DNA of 64,000 bases, taken from contig NZ_VWRQ01000028.1 of NCBI RefSeq assembly GCF_008635795.1, positions 1-64,000 of the forward strand. Direction: 5' to 3'. Positions 15,087 through 23,115 of this stretch are shown piece by piece (position 1 is the first letter of the stretch; each line of letters begins with the position of its first letter). Origin of the DNA: Paenibacillus tepidiphilus. GTDB taxonomy: Bacteria > Bacillota > Bacilli > Paenibacillales > Paenibacillaceae. The translations under genes were made by a program, and so were the position numbers. Below the pieces are notes generated by a model. The model did no database searches, was not told the DNA's origin, and worked only from the letters and a program-made list of their open reading frames with translations.

Positions 15087-15116
15087 ATTATATTCAAATT
15101 TGAATAGGGAGGGCAA
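15087..15116 (-). promoter_or_regulatory. Promoter of the drug exporter operon with an operator palindrome
   Basis: On the minus strand TTGCCC (15111-15116) and TATAAT (15087-15092) are separated by 18 bp. The spacer is filled by TATTCAAATTTGAATA (15091-15106), a perfect 16-bp palindrome that also reaches into the -10 element. This is where a PadR dimer would be expected to sit. Confidence 0.7.
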
Positions 15117-15170
15117 GAGCTATTTCTATTTCTAAATTTTGCCGGATTGCTTCCGGCGTATACGCATAAG

Positions 15171-15199
15171 AAAAGCCGTTTCCTGAATGGGGAAACGGC
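15171..15199 (-). terminator. Terminator of the GGDEF/HD-GYP gene
   Basis: GCCGTTTCC (15175-15183) pairs with GGAAACGGC (15191-15199); on the minus strand the stem is followed by TTTTCTT. It lies just past the stop codon at 15206. Confidence 0.75.
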
Positions 15200-15205
15200 A
15201 TGCTT

Positions 15206-17047
15206 TTAAATTGCGGCCCTGGAGAGAGCCTGCTCTCTGTCTTCGATATACCGGATGAACAGCTCGGTCAGTTCCGGATCGAACTGGCTGCCAGCGCAGG
15301 ACCGCAGCTCACAGATGGCTTCGGCAACCGATTTGGTGGGCTGGTATGGCCGCTCGGAAGTCATGGCATCATAGGAATCGATGATTGTCAGCATCCGGCA
15401 CAGGCGCGGGATTTCCTCGCCCTTGAAGCCGTAAGGATAACCTTTGCCATCATACCGCTCATGATGCAGCTCGATATAAGGAGTGAGCTCCTTGTATTTT
15501 CCGCCGGTCAGCGCCATTTCCTTGCCCCAGGTCACATGCCATTTGACCATTTCCCATTCCTCGGGGGCCAGCTTGTCCTGCTTGTTGAGGATATTCCAGG
15601 GGATTTCGAGCTTCCCGATATCGTGAATCAGCGCGCCCAGCGAGAACTGCCGCTTGGTCAGATTGTCCAGCCCCAGCCGTTCGCTGATGTCCAGGGCATA
15701 GCGGAAGACCCGCTTGGAATGCTTGAAGGTCTCCCGGTCCTTGTACATGAACAGGCTTAGCTGCTGCTCGATATCACGCACATCCTGGCTGAAATCAAGC
15801 TCCTGCTCGAGCTGCGGCTGGTGGCCGTAAATATGCACCAGGTTCTTGCCCTGCCGCTTGGCGTAGTAGAGCGCCTGGTCCGCATGTTCCACCAGCTCGG
15901 ATTTGGAATGGATATCCGGCTGATAACCGGCAATCCCCGCCGAGAAGGAAAGACAGCCCTGAGGGAAAATTTCCGTGCCTTCAAACGGCGAATTATTGAG
16001 CGAGCGGCGGAGCTTCTCCATGAACTGACCGGCGGCGGCCGTGTCATAACCCGGCATGAGCAAGGTGAACTCTTCCCCGCCGTAGCGGGACAGAATCATT
16101 CCGGTGCCTGCGGTCTCCTTGCTCAGCAGCTCGGCCAGGAATACGATAAGACCGTCCCCCTTCAAATGGCCGAAATGATCGTTATAGCGCTTGAAGTTGT
16201 CGATGTCAATCATGGCCAGTGACAGCGGATAACCCGCGCCCTGCTGGGATTTATGCATTTCCTCCTCCAGCGCGGTCTCGAAATAGCTGTGATTGTACAG
16301 CCCGGTACGCTGGTCGCGGTTGGCGCGGTCCTCAATGACGCGGTACATGCTGAACAGACGTTTGAAGGAATACGAGATGAAGGTGCTGAGGCAGAGAAAC
16401 AACAGCAGCCCGACGAAATGATTATAGTACAGCAGTGTAGTCAGCACGAGCGAGAGCACCAATGTGCACAGATAAGCAAGAATCGTATCGGTTACCATGC
16501 CTTTGAGTGTATCGTACAGCTTCTCGCGGTGGACTATATAATGATAAAAGCCGATCAGCAGCAGATTCAGCATGAAATAGACCGCCATAGCGGCGACGTA
16601 TGCGCCCAGATAGCTGGTCAGGAGCGGCCCCTGCCTGCCGCCGAGCATGGTGAAGAGCAGCGAAGCTGCCGTGATCATTATGCAGTATACGGCGAAATTA
16701 ATAAGATGCCTCCATGGGGCGCCGCGCCGCTCGATCAACAGGGAGAGAATGGAGCAGCATAGCAGGGCCAGGAGCGTAAAAGACGTGCCGAAGACAAAGA
16801 TTGCCGCCAAATATGCCGCCGAATCCAGCGAGAGTCCGTTGCCCTGCGGAGGAAGCTGAAATGCGAAGACGGTCAGAATCAGCGAGGCCGAGGACATGGC
16901 GGCAATCCACCCCCAGGTTACCGCAGACAAAGAAGCCAATTCCCTGATGCCGTATGCGGCGAACAAGCTGAAGCCTAACAGACATAGGGCCAGGGAGTAT
17001 AGCTGGCCGCGGTGTTTCCGCAGTCTGCTGATAATTCGTGTGTGCAC
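15206..17047 (-). CDS. Membrane GGDEF and HD-GYP protein (c-di-GMP metabolism)
   Basis: About 613 residues. The N-terminal 240 residues hold seven or so hydrophobic segments, followed by a GGDEF domain with the active motif RYGGEEF near residue 323 and the metal-site DIDNFKRYNDHFGH upstream. The C-terminal HD-GYP phosphodiesterase domain has HDIGK near 475 and HHERYDGKGYP near 535. Both catalytic signatures are intact, so it could both make and hydrolyse c-di-GMP. The N-terminal membrane part probably senses a signal; its family is not identified. The GTG at 17047 has AAAGGAG 8 bases upstream; the frame runs on to 17311 without a supported start. It stands alone between two terminated units. 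Confidence 0.93.
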   Translation of the reverse strand: MHTRIISRLRKHRGQLYSLALCLLGFSLFAAYGIRELASLSAVTWGWIAAMSSASLILTVFAFQLPPQGNGLSLDSAAYLAAIFVFGTSFTLLALLCCSILSLLIERRGAPWRHLINFAVYCIMITAASLLFTMLGGRQGPLLTSYLGAYVAAMAVYFMLNLLLIGFYHYIVHREKLYDTLKGMVTDTILAYLCTLVLSLVLTTLLYYNHFVGLLLFLCLSTFISYSFKRLFSMYRVIEDRANRDQRTGLYNHSYFETALEEEMHKSQQGAGYPLSLAMIDIDNFKRYNDHFGHLKGDGLIVFLAELLSKETAGTGMILSRYGGEEFTLLMPGYDTAAAGQFMEKLRRSLNNSPFEGTEIFPQGCLSFSAGIAGYQPDIHSKSELVEHADQALYYAKRQGKNLVHIYGHQPQLEQELDFSQDVRDIEQQLSLFMYKDRETFKHSKRVFRYALDISERLGLDNLTKRQFSLGALIHDIGKLEIPWNILNKQDKLAPEEWEMVKWHVTWGKEMALTGGKYKELTPYIELHHERYDGKGYPYGFKGEEIPRLCRMLTIIDSYDAMTSERPYQPTKSVAEAICELRSCAGSQFDPELTELFIRYIEDREQALSRAAI

Positions 17048-17182
17048 TGTTGCCGCTCCTTTCGAATGAGTGAGATATACAGAGCCCGGAGGGGGATAAA
17101 CGGCCTCCGGAGCTAGGAGCATTATTTCGCTTTGAACCGGAAAAATTCCTGCTGACATGGCAGGACAGGTATACAAGACGCC

Positions 17183-17212
17183 TTGACATACCCATGGGGG
17201 GTATAATATAGT
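17183..17212 (+). promoter_or_regulatory. csoR-copZ promoter with CsoR operator
   Basis: TTGACA (17183-17188) and TATAGT (17207-17212) are 18 bp apart. Between them lies ATACCC-ATGGG-GGGTAT (17188-17204), an inverted repeat of the CsoR type. The same arrangement, ATACCC-N5-GGGTAT, recurs before copA. Confidence 0.85.
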
Positions 17213-17234
17213 AGTGGTGAGGAGGCTGATTGCT

Positions 17235-17582
17235 ATGGCGACAAATGAGAAAGCCCACGACATGGACTCCTGCGGGAATGGTTGTCCGCCTTCCGCTCCC
17301 GGTGCCCGCAAGAGCCATCATTCCCCGGAATTCAAGAGCGGGCTGACCACCCGGCTGAACCGGATTGAAGGCCAGATCCGCGGAATCAAGGGAATGATTG
17401 AACGCGATACGTATTGCGACGACGTACTCAACCAGCTGGCTGCGGTACAGGCTGCGCTGAACGGCGTCGGCAAGCTGCTGCTGGAAGGTCACATGAAGAG
17501 CTGCATTGTCGAGCGGATTGAGGCAGGAGAGCATGAGGTCATTGATGAATTGCTCATCACAGTCAATAAGCTGATGAAATAA
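17235..17582 (+). CDS. csoR: Copper-sensing repressor CsoR
   Basis: A 115-residue all-helical repressor of the CsoR/RcnR (DUF156) family. The copper ligands are in the canonical spacing: C61 (RDTYCDD), H86 and C90 (EGHMKSC), that is C-x24-H-x3-C. The N-terminal DNA-binding helix region reads LTTRLNRIEGQIRGIKGMIE. Cu(I) binding releases CsoR from GC-rich operators and turns on copper export. The N-terminal 30 residues include extra Cys and His (DSCGNGC, KSHH) that are not part of the known site. ATG 17235 follows GAGGAGG by 9 bases; a GTG at 17214 has none. First gene of a copper operon, 30 bp before copZ. Confidence 0.95.
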   Translation: MATNEKAHDMDSCGNGCPPSAPGARKSHHSPEFKSGLTTRLNRIEGQIRGIKGMIERDTYCDDVLNQLAAVQAALNGVGKLLLEGHMKSCIVERIEAGEHEVIDELLITVNKLMK

Positions 17583-17612
17583 CAGATTTCTATTTAATGG
17601 AGGAGGATTTAT

Positions 17613-17816
17613 ATGTCTAACGCAACTTTAAATGTTGAGGGTATGTCCTGCGGTCATTGTGTCAGCGCAGTGGAGAAAGCGGTCAGCGGGGTCGGAGCAT
17701 CGGCGAAGGTGGACCTGGCTGCCAAGACTGTAGCGGTGGAATACGATGAGAGCAAGGTAAGCCTCGGCGACATTACGGCAGCGATTGAGGATCAGGGCTA
17801 CGACGTCGTTAAGTAA
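17613..17816 (+). CDS. copZ: Copper chaperone CopZ
   Basis: A 67-residue heavy-metal-associated domain protein. GMSCGHCVSAVEKAV holds the two cysteines that carry Cu(I), in the usual ferredoxin-like fold; the length is exactly that of stand-alone CopZ. It delivers copper to the N-terminal domains of CopA and possibly to CsoR. GGAGGAGG lies 7 bases before the ATG. It lies between csoR and copA in the standard csoR-copZ-copA order. Confidence 0.96.
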   Translation: MSNATLNVEGMSCGHCVSAVEKAVSGVGASAKVDLAAKTVAVEYDESKVSLGDITAAIEDQGYDVVK

Positions 17817-17866
17817 GACTGTAACTGTGCAGACTAAGGCTTGGAGCAGGGAACCGCTTAGGTTCT

Positions 17867-17884
17867 GAAGGCGCCAATGCCTTT
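17867..17884 (+). terminator. Weak terminator after copZ
   Basis: AAGGC pairs with GCCTT around a 6-base loop and is followed by TTCTTTTCC. The stem is short, so it would reduce rather than stop read-through from csoR-copZ into copA. Confidence 0.45.
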
Positions 17885-17900
17885 TCTTTTCCTATAAAAT

Positions 17901-17917
17901 ATACCCTTAGGGGGTAT
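17901..17917 (+). promoter_or_regulatory. Second CsoR operator, in front of copA
   Basis: ATACCC-TTAGG-GGGTAT matches the site before csoR in both half-sites and in the 5-base spacing. It lies directly after a TATAAA (17893-17898) and directly before the copA ribosome-binding site GGAGG, so it probably controls an internal copA promoter. No clear -35 is visible. Confidence 0.8.
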
Positions 17918-17930
17918 GGAGGCGAGACAC

Positions 17931-20384
17931 ATGGCTCAAGTATCAGCAGCGGGAGAACGGCAAACGACGCTGCAAGTAACCGGTATGACCTGCTCTGCCT
18001 GCGCCGCCCGGATCGAGAAGGGCCTCTCCCGCATGGAGGGCATCTCCCGGGTCAATGTTAACCTGGCGCTGGAGCAGGCGACTGTAGGCTATGACCCCGC
18101 GGTGTCCGGCATTCCGCAAATCGAAGAGAAAATCCGTTCACTCGGCTATGATACGGTGAAGGAGGCAGCGGATTTTGATATCTCCGGTATGACCTGTGCG
18201 GCGTGCTCGGCGCGGATCGAGAAGACGCTGGGGCGGATGCCTGGAGTGTCGGCGGTAAATGTGAATCTGGCGCTGGAGACGGCCCATGTCGAATACAGTC
18301 CGGGCAATATCAGTACGGCCGACATCATCGACAAGGTGGGCAGCCTGGGCTACCGGGCGGCGCTGAAGCGTGACCGGGAGGAGACGGCGGACAGCCGCAG
18401 CAAGGAAATTGTGCGCAAGCGGAATAAGTGGATTGTCTCGGCGGTGCTGTCCTTCCCGCTGCTCTGGGCGATGGTTGCGCATTTCTCCTTCACCTCATGG
18501 ATTCCGCTGCCTGGCCTGCTCATGAATCCCTGGTTCCAGCTGGCGCTGGCGACGCCGGTGCAGTTCATCATCGGCTGGCAGTTCTATGTCAGCGCCTATA
18601 AAGCGCTGAAGAACGGCAGCGCCAATATGGATGTGCTGGTGGCGCTGGGTACCTCGGCCGCGTATTTCTACAGCCTTTATCTGACAATCGACTCTCTGTC
18701 GATGAGCGGAATGCATCATACGGTGGAGATGTATTACGAGACCAGTGCGGTTCTTATTACGCTGATTCTGGTCGGCAAATGGTTCGAGGCGCTGGCCAAA
18801 GGCCGCTCCTCCGAGGCCATACGCAGCCTGATGGGGCTGCAGGCCAAGACCGCACTGGTCATCCGTGACGGGGCCGAGCTCAGCCTTCCGGTGGAAGAGG
18901 TGATTCCGGGGGATATCGTGCTGGTGAAGCCGGGTACCAAGGTGCCGGTGGACGGCGAGGTGGTTGAAGGGCTGTCCTCCGTGGACGAATCCATGCTGAC
19001 CGGCGAGAGCATCCCGGTAGAGAAGAAGCCGGGCGATCATGTCATCGGCGCTACCATCAACAAGAACGGCATGCTGAAGATCAAGGCCCGCAAGGTTGGA
19101 CGCGATACGGCGCTGGCACAGATTATCCGCGTGGTGGAGGAGGCCCAGGGCTCGAAGGCGCCAATCCAGCGGATTGCCGACCGTATTTCCGGCATCTTCG
19201 TGCCGATTGTCGTAGGGATTGCAACGGTCACTTTCATCATCTGGTATATCTGGGGAGCGCCGGGTCAATTCCCGGAGGCCCTGGAGAAAGCGATCGCCGT
19301 GCTGGTCATCGCCTGTCCCTGCGCTCTGGGGCTGGCGACGCCGACCTCCATTATGGCCGGCTCCGGGCGCGCTGCCGAGTTCGGCATCCTGTTCAAGGGC
19401 GGCGAGCATCTGGAAGCGGCTCAGGCCATCCGGACCGTGGTGCTCGACAAGACCGGTACTGTAACGAGCGGCAAGCCGGTACTGACCGATATTGTCACCA
19501 CGACAGGGATTGCGGCGCATGGCAAGGCCGCTGCCGAGAACCGGCTGCTCTCGCTCACCGCAGCGGCGGAGAAGCTGTCCGAGCATCCGCTGGCCGAGGC
19601 AATTGTAGCGGGAGCGGTGCAGCGGGGACTGGACCTGCCGGCGGCGGGGCAGTTCGAAGCGGTGCCGGGCCGCGGCATTATGGCCGTGGTCGACGGGCAG
19701 GAGGTCCGTGTGGGTACACGGCGGATGATGGAGGAGAACGGTGCGGATACTGCCCCGTGGGGCGGTCTGATGCAGAAGCTGGAGCAGGAAGGCAAGACAG
19801 CGATGCTGGTATCGGTGGCAGGAGAGGTCGCCGGCATCGTGGCGGTGGCCGATACGATCAAGGAGACCTCAAGGGCCGCTGTCGCCAGACTGCATGGTAT
19901 GGGCATAGAGGTGGTGATGATCACCGGCGACAACAAGCTGACGGCGAAGGCAATCGCCGATCAGGCGGGTATCCACACCGTGCTGGCGGAGGTGCTGCCT
20001 GAAGGCAAGGCCGCCGAGATCCGCCGGCTGCAGGAGGGCGGCCGCAAGGTGGCGATGGTCGGCGACGGCATCAACGATGCTCCGGCCCTGGCCACGGCCG
20101 ACACCGGAATGGCCATCGGCACCGGCACCGATGTGGCCATGGAGGCGGCGGATGTTACGCTGATGCGGGGAGACCTCATGAGCATCCCGGACGCCATCCT
20201 GATGAGCCGCAAGACGATGCGCAATATTAAGCAGAATTTGTTCTGGGCGCTCGCTTACAATACAATTGGTATACCGATAGCTGCTCTCGGCTTTCTGGCT
20301 CCATGGCTCGCCGGTGCGGCCATGGCCTTCAGCTCCGTCTCGGTGGTGCTGAATGCGCTGCGGCTGCAGCGGGTGAAACTGTAA
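17931..20384 (+). CDS. copA: Copper-exporting P1B-type ATPase CopA
   Basis: An 817-residue integral membrane ATPase that pumps Cu(I) out of the cell. Two N-terminal heavy-metal domains carry GMTCSACAARIEKG (C21, C24) and GMTCAACSARIEKT (C89, C92). The membrane copper site is the CPC motif in VIACPCALGLATP (C462, C464). The P-domain aspartate is D506 in DKTGTVTSG, the N-domain HP motif is in SEHPLAEAI, and GDGINDAPALA is the hinge. The end NALRLQRVKL is typical of CopA. The ATG at 17931 follows GGAGG by 8 bases. It is preceded by its own CsoR operator and followed after 36 bp by a nitroreductase gene with no terminator between them. Confidence 0.97.
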   Translation: MAQVSAAGERQTTLQVTGMTCSACAARIEKGLSRMEGISRVNVNLALEQATVGYDPAVSGIPQIEEKIRSLGYDTVKEAADFDISGMTCAACSARIEKTLGRMPGVSAVNVNLALETAHVEYSPGNISTADIIDKVGSLGYRAALKRDREETADSRSKEIVRKRNKWIVSAVLSFPLLWAMVAHFSFTSWIPLPGLLMNPWFQLALATPVQFIIGWQFYVSAYKALKNGSANMDVLVALGTSAAYFYSLYLTIDSLSMSGMHHTVEMYYETSAVLITLILVGKWFEALAKGRSSEAIRSLMGLQAKTALVIRDGAELSLPVEEVIPGDIVLVKPGTKVPVDGEVVEGLSSVDESMLTGESIPVEKKPGDHVIGATINKNGMLKIKARKVGRDTALAQIIRVVEEAQGSKAPIQRIADRISGIFVPIVVGIATVTFIIWYIWGAPGQFPEALEKAIAVLVIACPCALGLATPTSIMAGSGRAAEFGILFKGGEHLEAAQAIRTVVLDKTGTVTSGKPVLTDIVTTTGIAAHGKAAAENRLLSLTAAAEKLSEHPLAEAIVAGAVQRGLDLPAAGQFEAVPGRGIMAVVDGQEVRVGTRRMMEENGADTAPWGGLMQKLEQEGKTAMLVSVAGEVAGIVAVADTIKETSRAAVARLHGMGIEVVMITGDNKLTAKAIADQAGIHTVLAEVLPEGKAAEIRRLQEGGRKVAMVGDGINDAPALATADTGMAIGTGTDVAMEAADVTLMRGDLMSIPDAILMSRKTMRNIKQNLFWALAYNTIGIPIAALGFLAPWLAGAAMAFSSVSVVLNALRLQRVKL

Positions 20385-20420
20385 GAGAAGCAGCTTACCT
20401 TTGTAAGGAGTGATTAGACG

Positions 20421-21191
20421 ATGAGCAATGAGAATCAGGCTAACCCTGCCGCGAATGAAACCCTTGAGCTGCTGATGCAGCATGCATCTGTGCGCAAGTA
20501 TCAGGACCGCCCGGTCGGCGAGGATACGCTTGCCGCCATTATCGGTGCGGCGCAGATGGCGTCCACCTCCAGCAATGTCCAGGCTTACAGCGTGATTGCG
20601 GTAACCGATCCGCAGCAGAAGGCGCAGCTGTCCGCCCTCTCCGGGAACCAGGCCTACATTGAGGAGTGTCCGGTGTTCCTGATCTGGTGCGCCGATCTAT
20701 ACCGGCTGCATGAAACGGCCGGACCGCAGCTTCCGGACGGAGGTACCTTCGATACGACGGAGAACTTCATCGTCGCTACCGTCGATGCCGCGCTGGCTGC
20801 ACAGAATGCGGCCGTTGCCGCCGAGTCGCTGGGCCTCGGCATCGTGTACATCGGCGGTGTCCGCAATAACATCGCCGAGCTGTCCGAGCTGCTCGGTCTG
20901 CCGGAGCTGGTCTACCCGGTCTTCGGCATGTGCCTTGGCTATCCGGAAGGGCCGGCGGGTATCCGGCCGCGGCTGCCGCTGGAAGGCGTGCTGCACCGGG
21001 GCCGCTACGAGAAGGAGAAGACGGCCGCGCAGGTGGCCGTCTACGACGAGGTCTCGAAGGAGTATATGCTGAAGCGCAGCGGCGGCAAGATGGATACGCC
21101 GTGGTCGGCGATGATGGTCAAGCGCTTCGCCGAGCCGTCACGGCTGCACATGAAGGAATATCTGCTCAGCAAAGGGTTTATGCAGCGCTAG
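20421..21191 (+). CDS. NADPH-dependent nitro/flavin reductase (NfsA/NfrA type)
   Basis: A 256-residue FMN enzyme of the nitroreductase family. SVRKYQDRPV near the N-terminus binds the FMN phosphate, ASTSSNVQAYSVIAV is the second FMN loop, and AAESLGLGIVYIGGVRNN with VFGMCLGYP is the diagnostic core of the NfsA/FRP group. Members reduce nitroaromatics, quinones or flavins with NADPH. AAGGAG is 8 bases before the ATG. It is 36 bp from copA with no terminator between, so it is probably part of the copper operon; nitroreductases are induced by copper in some Firmicutes, but a copper role here is inference. Confidence 0.92.
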   Translation: MSNENQANPAANETLELLMQHASVRKYQDRPVGEDTLAAIIGAAQMASTSSNVQAYSVIAVTDPQQKAQLSALSGNQAYIEECPVFLIWCADLYRLHETAGPQLPDGGTFDTTENFIVATVDAALAAQNAAVAAESLGLGIVYIGGVRNNIAELSELLGLPELVYPVFGMCLGYPEGPAGIRPRLPLEGVLHRGRYEKEKTAAQVAVYDEVSKEYMLKRSGGKMDTPWSAMMVKRFAEPSRLHMKEYLLSKGFMQR

Positions 21192-21208
21192 AATATGAAT
21201 GGTTCCAT

Positions 21209-21252
21209 AAGGGGGCCCGTCCCGGCATGATGATGCCGGGACGGGCCCCCTT
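21209..21252. terminator. Strong 20-bp hairpin terminator after the copper operon
   Basis: A perfect 20-bp stem (21209-21228 with 21233-21252) and a GATG loop, very GC-rich with an AAGGGGG/CCCCCTT outer end. It separates the copper operon from the ABC exporter operon. Confidence 0.85.
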
Positions 21253-21463
21253 GATTTCCCGCAGGTATGCTGCTTACTCCCTGTTAAACCGGTGCAGCGG
21301 GTATTTGCAGGCTGGCTTAAGACAGAAGCTGGATTACCGAATCGGCATCCCGAATAGAAGCCGGGTGACAGTTGTCATCTCAAAGTAATGACAGCCCCAA
21401 CTAAAGCCGGTCCGTTCCTGCCTCTACAATAGACTTATAGCGAGATAACGGGAGGAACAACAC

Positions 21464-22378
21464 ATGGAACAGGTCATTGAAGTCAGCAATGTCAGCAAGA
21501 GCTTCCGGGACAAGCAGGCGCTCCGCAGCATCAGCTTCGGTGTGCCCAAGGGTTCGGTAACCGCTATACTCGGTCCGAACGGTGCGGGCAAGACGACGCT
21601 GCTCTCCATCCTGCTTGGGTTGCAGGAGCCGTCCGCCGGAACGGCCAAGGTGTTCGGGCTGCCGCCGCAGCATCAGGCGGTCCGGGCGAGGACCGGAGCG
21701 ATGCTCCAGGAGGTCAGCGTATTGGACCGGCTGAAGGCCGGGGAGATCATCGAGCTTGTGCGCGGATACTATCCGCATCCGGTGGATACCGCGCTGCTGC
21801 TGGAGGCTTCGGGCCTTGCGCCCGGGGACCTGCGGCGCTATGCGGAGAAGCTGTCCGGCGGCCAGAAGCGATCCCTGGGCTTTGCCCTGGCGCTGGCCGG
21901 CAATCCCGATCTGCTGTTCTTCGACGAGCCTACGGTGGGACTGGATACAGTAGCGCGGCGCCGCTTCTGGGAGAGGGTCCGGTTTCTGGCGGGCCAGGGC
22001 AAGACCGTTTTATTCACCACGCATTACCTGCAGGAAGCGGAGGATTATGCGGACCGTATTCTGCTCTTCAGCGGCGGAATGCTGGCAGCCGACGGAAGTC
22101 CCGCCGAGATCAAGTCCAGAATCGCGAAGCGCTCGCTGTCCTTCCGGCCGGCCGGCGATCCCCGTCTGCTCCGTGAACAATTGCTGCAGCTGCCCGCGAT
22201 ACAAGGCGTCGAGGAGCATGAGGGGCGGCTGGTCGTGAGGGCGGAGAATGCGGACGAGGCGCTGCGGCTGATTTTTGCCGGAGGATTGGGCGTTAGAGAT
22301 ATTCTTGTAGAACAGGGCAGCCTGGAGGAGGCCTTTGAGCAATTGACATTGAACCCGGGGGAGGGTGTTCGTTCATGA
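21464..22378 (+). CDS. ABC exporter ATP-binding protein
   Basis: A 304-residue nucleotide-binding subunit of the CcmA/DrrA class. Walker A is GPNGAGKTT, the signature is LSGGQKRSLGFALALAG, Walker B is LLFFDEPTVGLD, and the switch histidine is in LFTTHYLQEAE. The last 80 residues are a C-terminal extension typical of drug/antibiotic exporters. GGGAGG precedes the ATG by 8 bases. Its stop overlaps the permease start (ATGA), and the four-gene order ATPase, permease, NarL-type kinase, regulator is that of B. subtilis yvfRSTU and LiaRS-like modules. The exported substrate is unknown. Confidence 0.93.
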   Translation: MEQVIEVSNVSKSFRDKQALRSISFGVPKGSVTAILGPNGAGKTTLLSILLGLQEPSAGTAKVFGLPPQHQAVRARTGAMLQEVSVLDRLKAGEIIELVRGYYPHPVDTALLLEASGLAPGDLRRYAEKLSGGQKRSLGFALALAGNPDLLFFDEPTVGLDTVARRRFWERVRFLAGQGKTVLFTTHYLQEAEDYADRILLFSGGMLAADGSPAEIKSRIAKRSLSFRPAGDPRLLREQLLQLPAIQGVEEHEGRLVVRAENADEALRLIFAGGLGVRDILVEQGSLEEAFEQLTLNPGEGVRS

Positions 22379-23109
22379 AACTCATTATAGGGCAATGCAA
22401 AGCCGAACTGCTGCGGATTTTCCGCAACCCGTATTTTATCTTCTGGTCGCTGGCGATGCCGATCCTGTTCTATTTCCTGTTCACACGGGTCATCAACACA
22501 GGTGCGGAGGATGCAGGAGAGTGGCGGGCGCATTACTTGATGTCGATGGCCGCATTCAGTGTAATGGGCTCATCCATTATGACGCTGGGCATCCGGCTCG
22601 TGCAGGAGCGGAACCAGGGCTGGAATACATATATCCGGATTACGCCGCTGCCGGCCTATGCCTTTTTTCTCGGTAAAATGGTCGGCCAGACGGCGGTGCA
22701 TGTGTTCTCGGTTATCTGTATTTTTGCTGCGGGATATGTGAACGGTGTGGAGCTGTCCTCCGGACAGTGGATCTTCAGCGGTTTGTGGATTGTCGCGGGC
22801 TCGCTGCCGTTTCTGGCGCTCGGTACACTGATTGGAATGATGAAGCGGGTGGACACGGCAAGCGGTGTCAGCAATGTGCTGTACATGGGTCTGGCGATAG
22901 CGGGCGGCATGTGGATGCCGCTGGAGATTCTGCCGAAGACGGTGCAGGAGATCGGGCACTGGCTGCCCTCCTACAATTACGGGAGCGGGGCATGGGCCAT
23001 TGTGCGCGGAGACCATCCGCAAGGAGCGGTGATCCTGATTCTGGGCGGCTATCTGGCTCTGTTTATGATATTATCGGTGTATCTACGACACAAACAGAGA
23101 GCGGTGTAA
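22375..23109 (+). CDS. ABC-2 type exporter permease
   Basis: A 244-residue integral membrane protein with six hydrophobic segments, the partner of the preceding ATPase. The opening CKAELLRIFRNPYFIFWSLAM is the typical amphipathic entry of ABC-2 permeases, and WMPLEILPKTVQEIGHWLPS is the conserved segment before the last helix. The start overlaps the ATPase stop by 4 bp, so translation is coupled. It ends 6 bp before the kinase gene. Confidence 0.93.
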   Translation: MKLIIGQCKAELLRIFRNPYFIFWSLAMPILFYFLFTRVINTGAEDAGEWRAHYLMSMAAFSVMGSSIMTLGIRLVQERNQGWNTYIRITPLPAYAFFLGKMVGQTAVHVFSVICIFAAGYVNGVELSSGQWIFSGLWIVAGSLPFLALGTLIGMMKRVDTASGVSNVLYMGLAIAGGMWMPLEILPKTVQEIGHWLPSYNYGSGAWAIVRGDHPQGAVILILGGYLALFMILSVYLRHKQRAV

Positions 23110-23115
23110 TCGCCA

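Noticed and set aside
17931..20384. Minus-strand frames opposite copA (for example 18495-19586)
   Set aside because: Antisense shadows of a gene with intact P1B-ATPase motifs.
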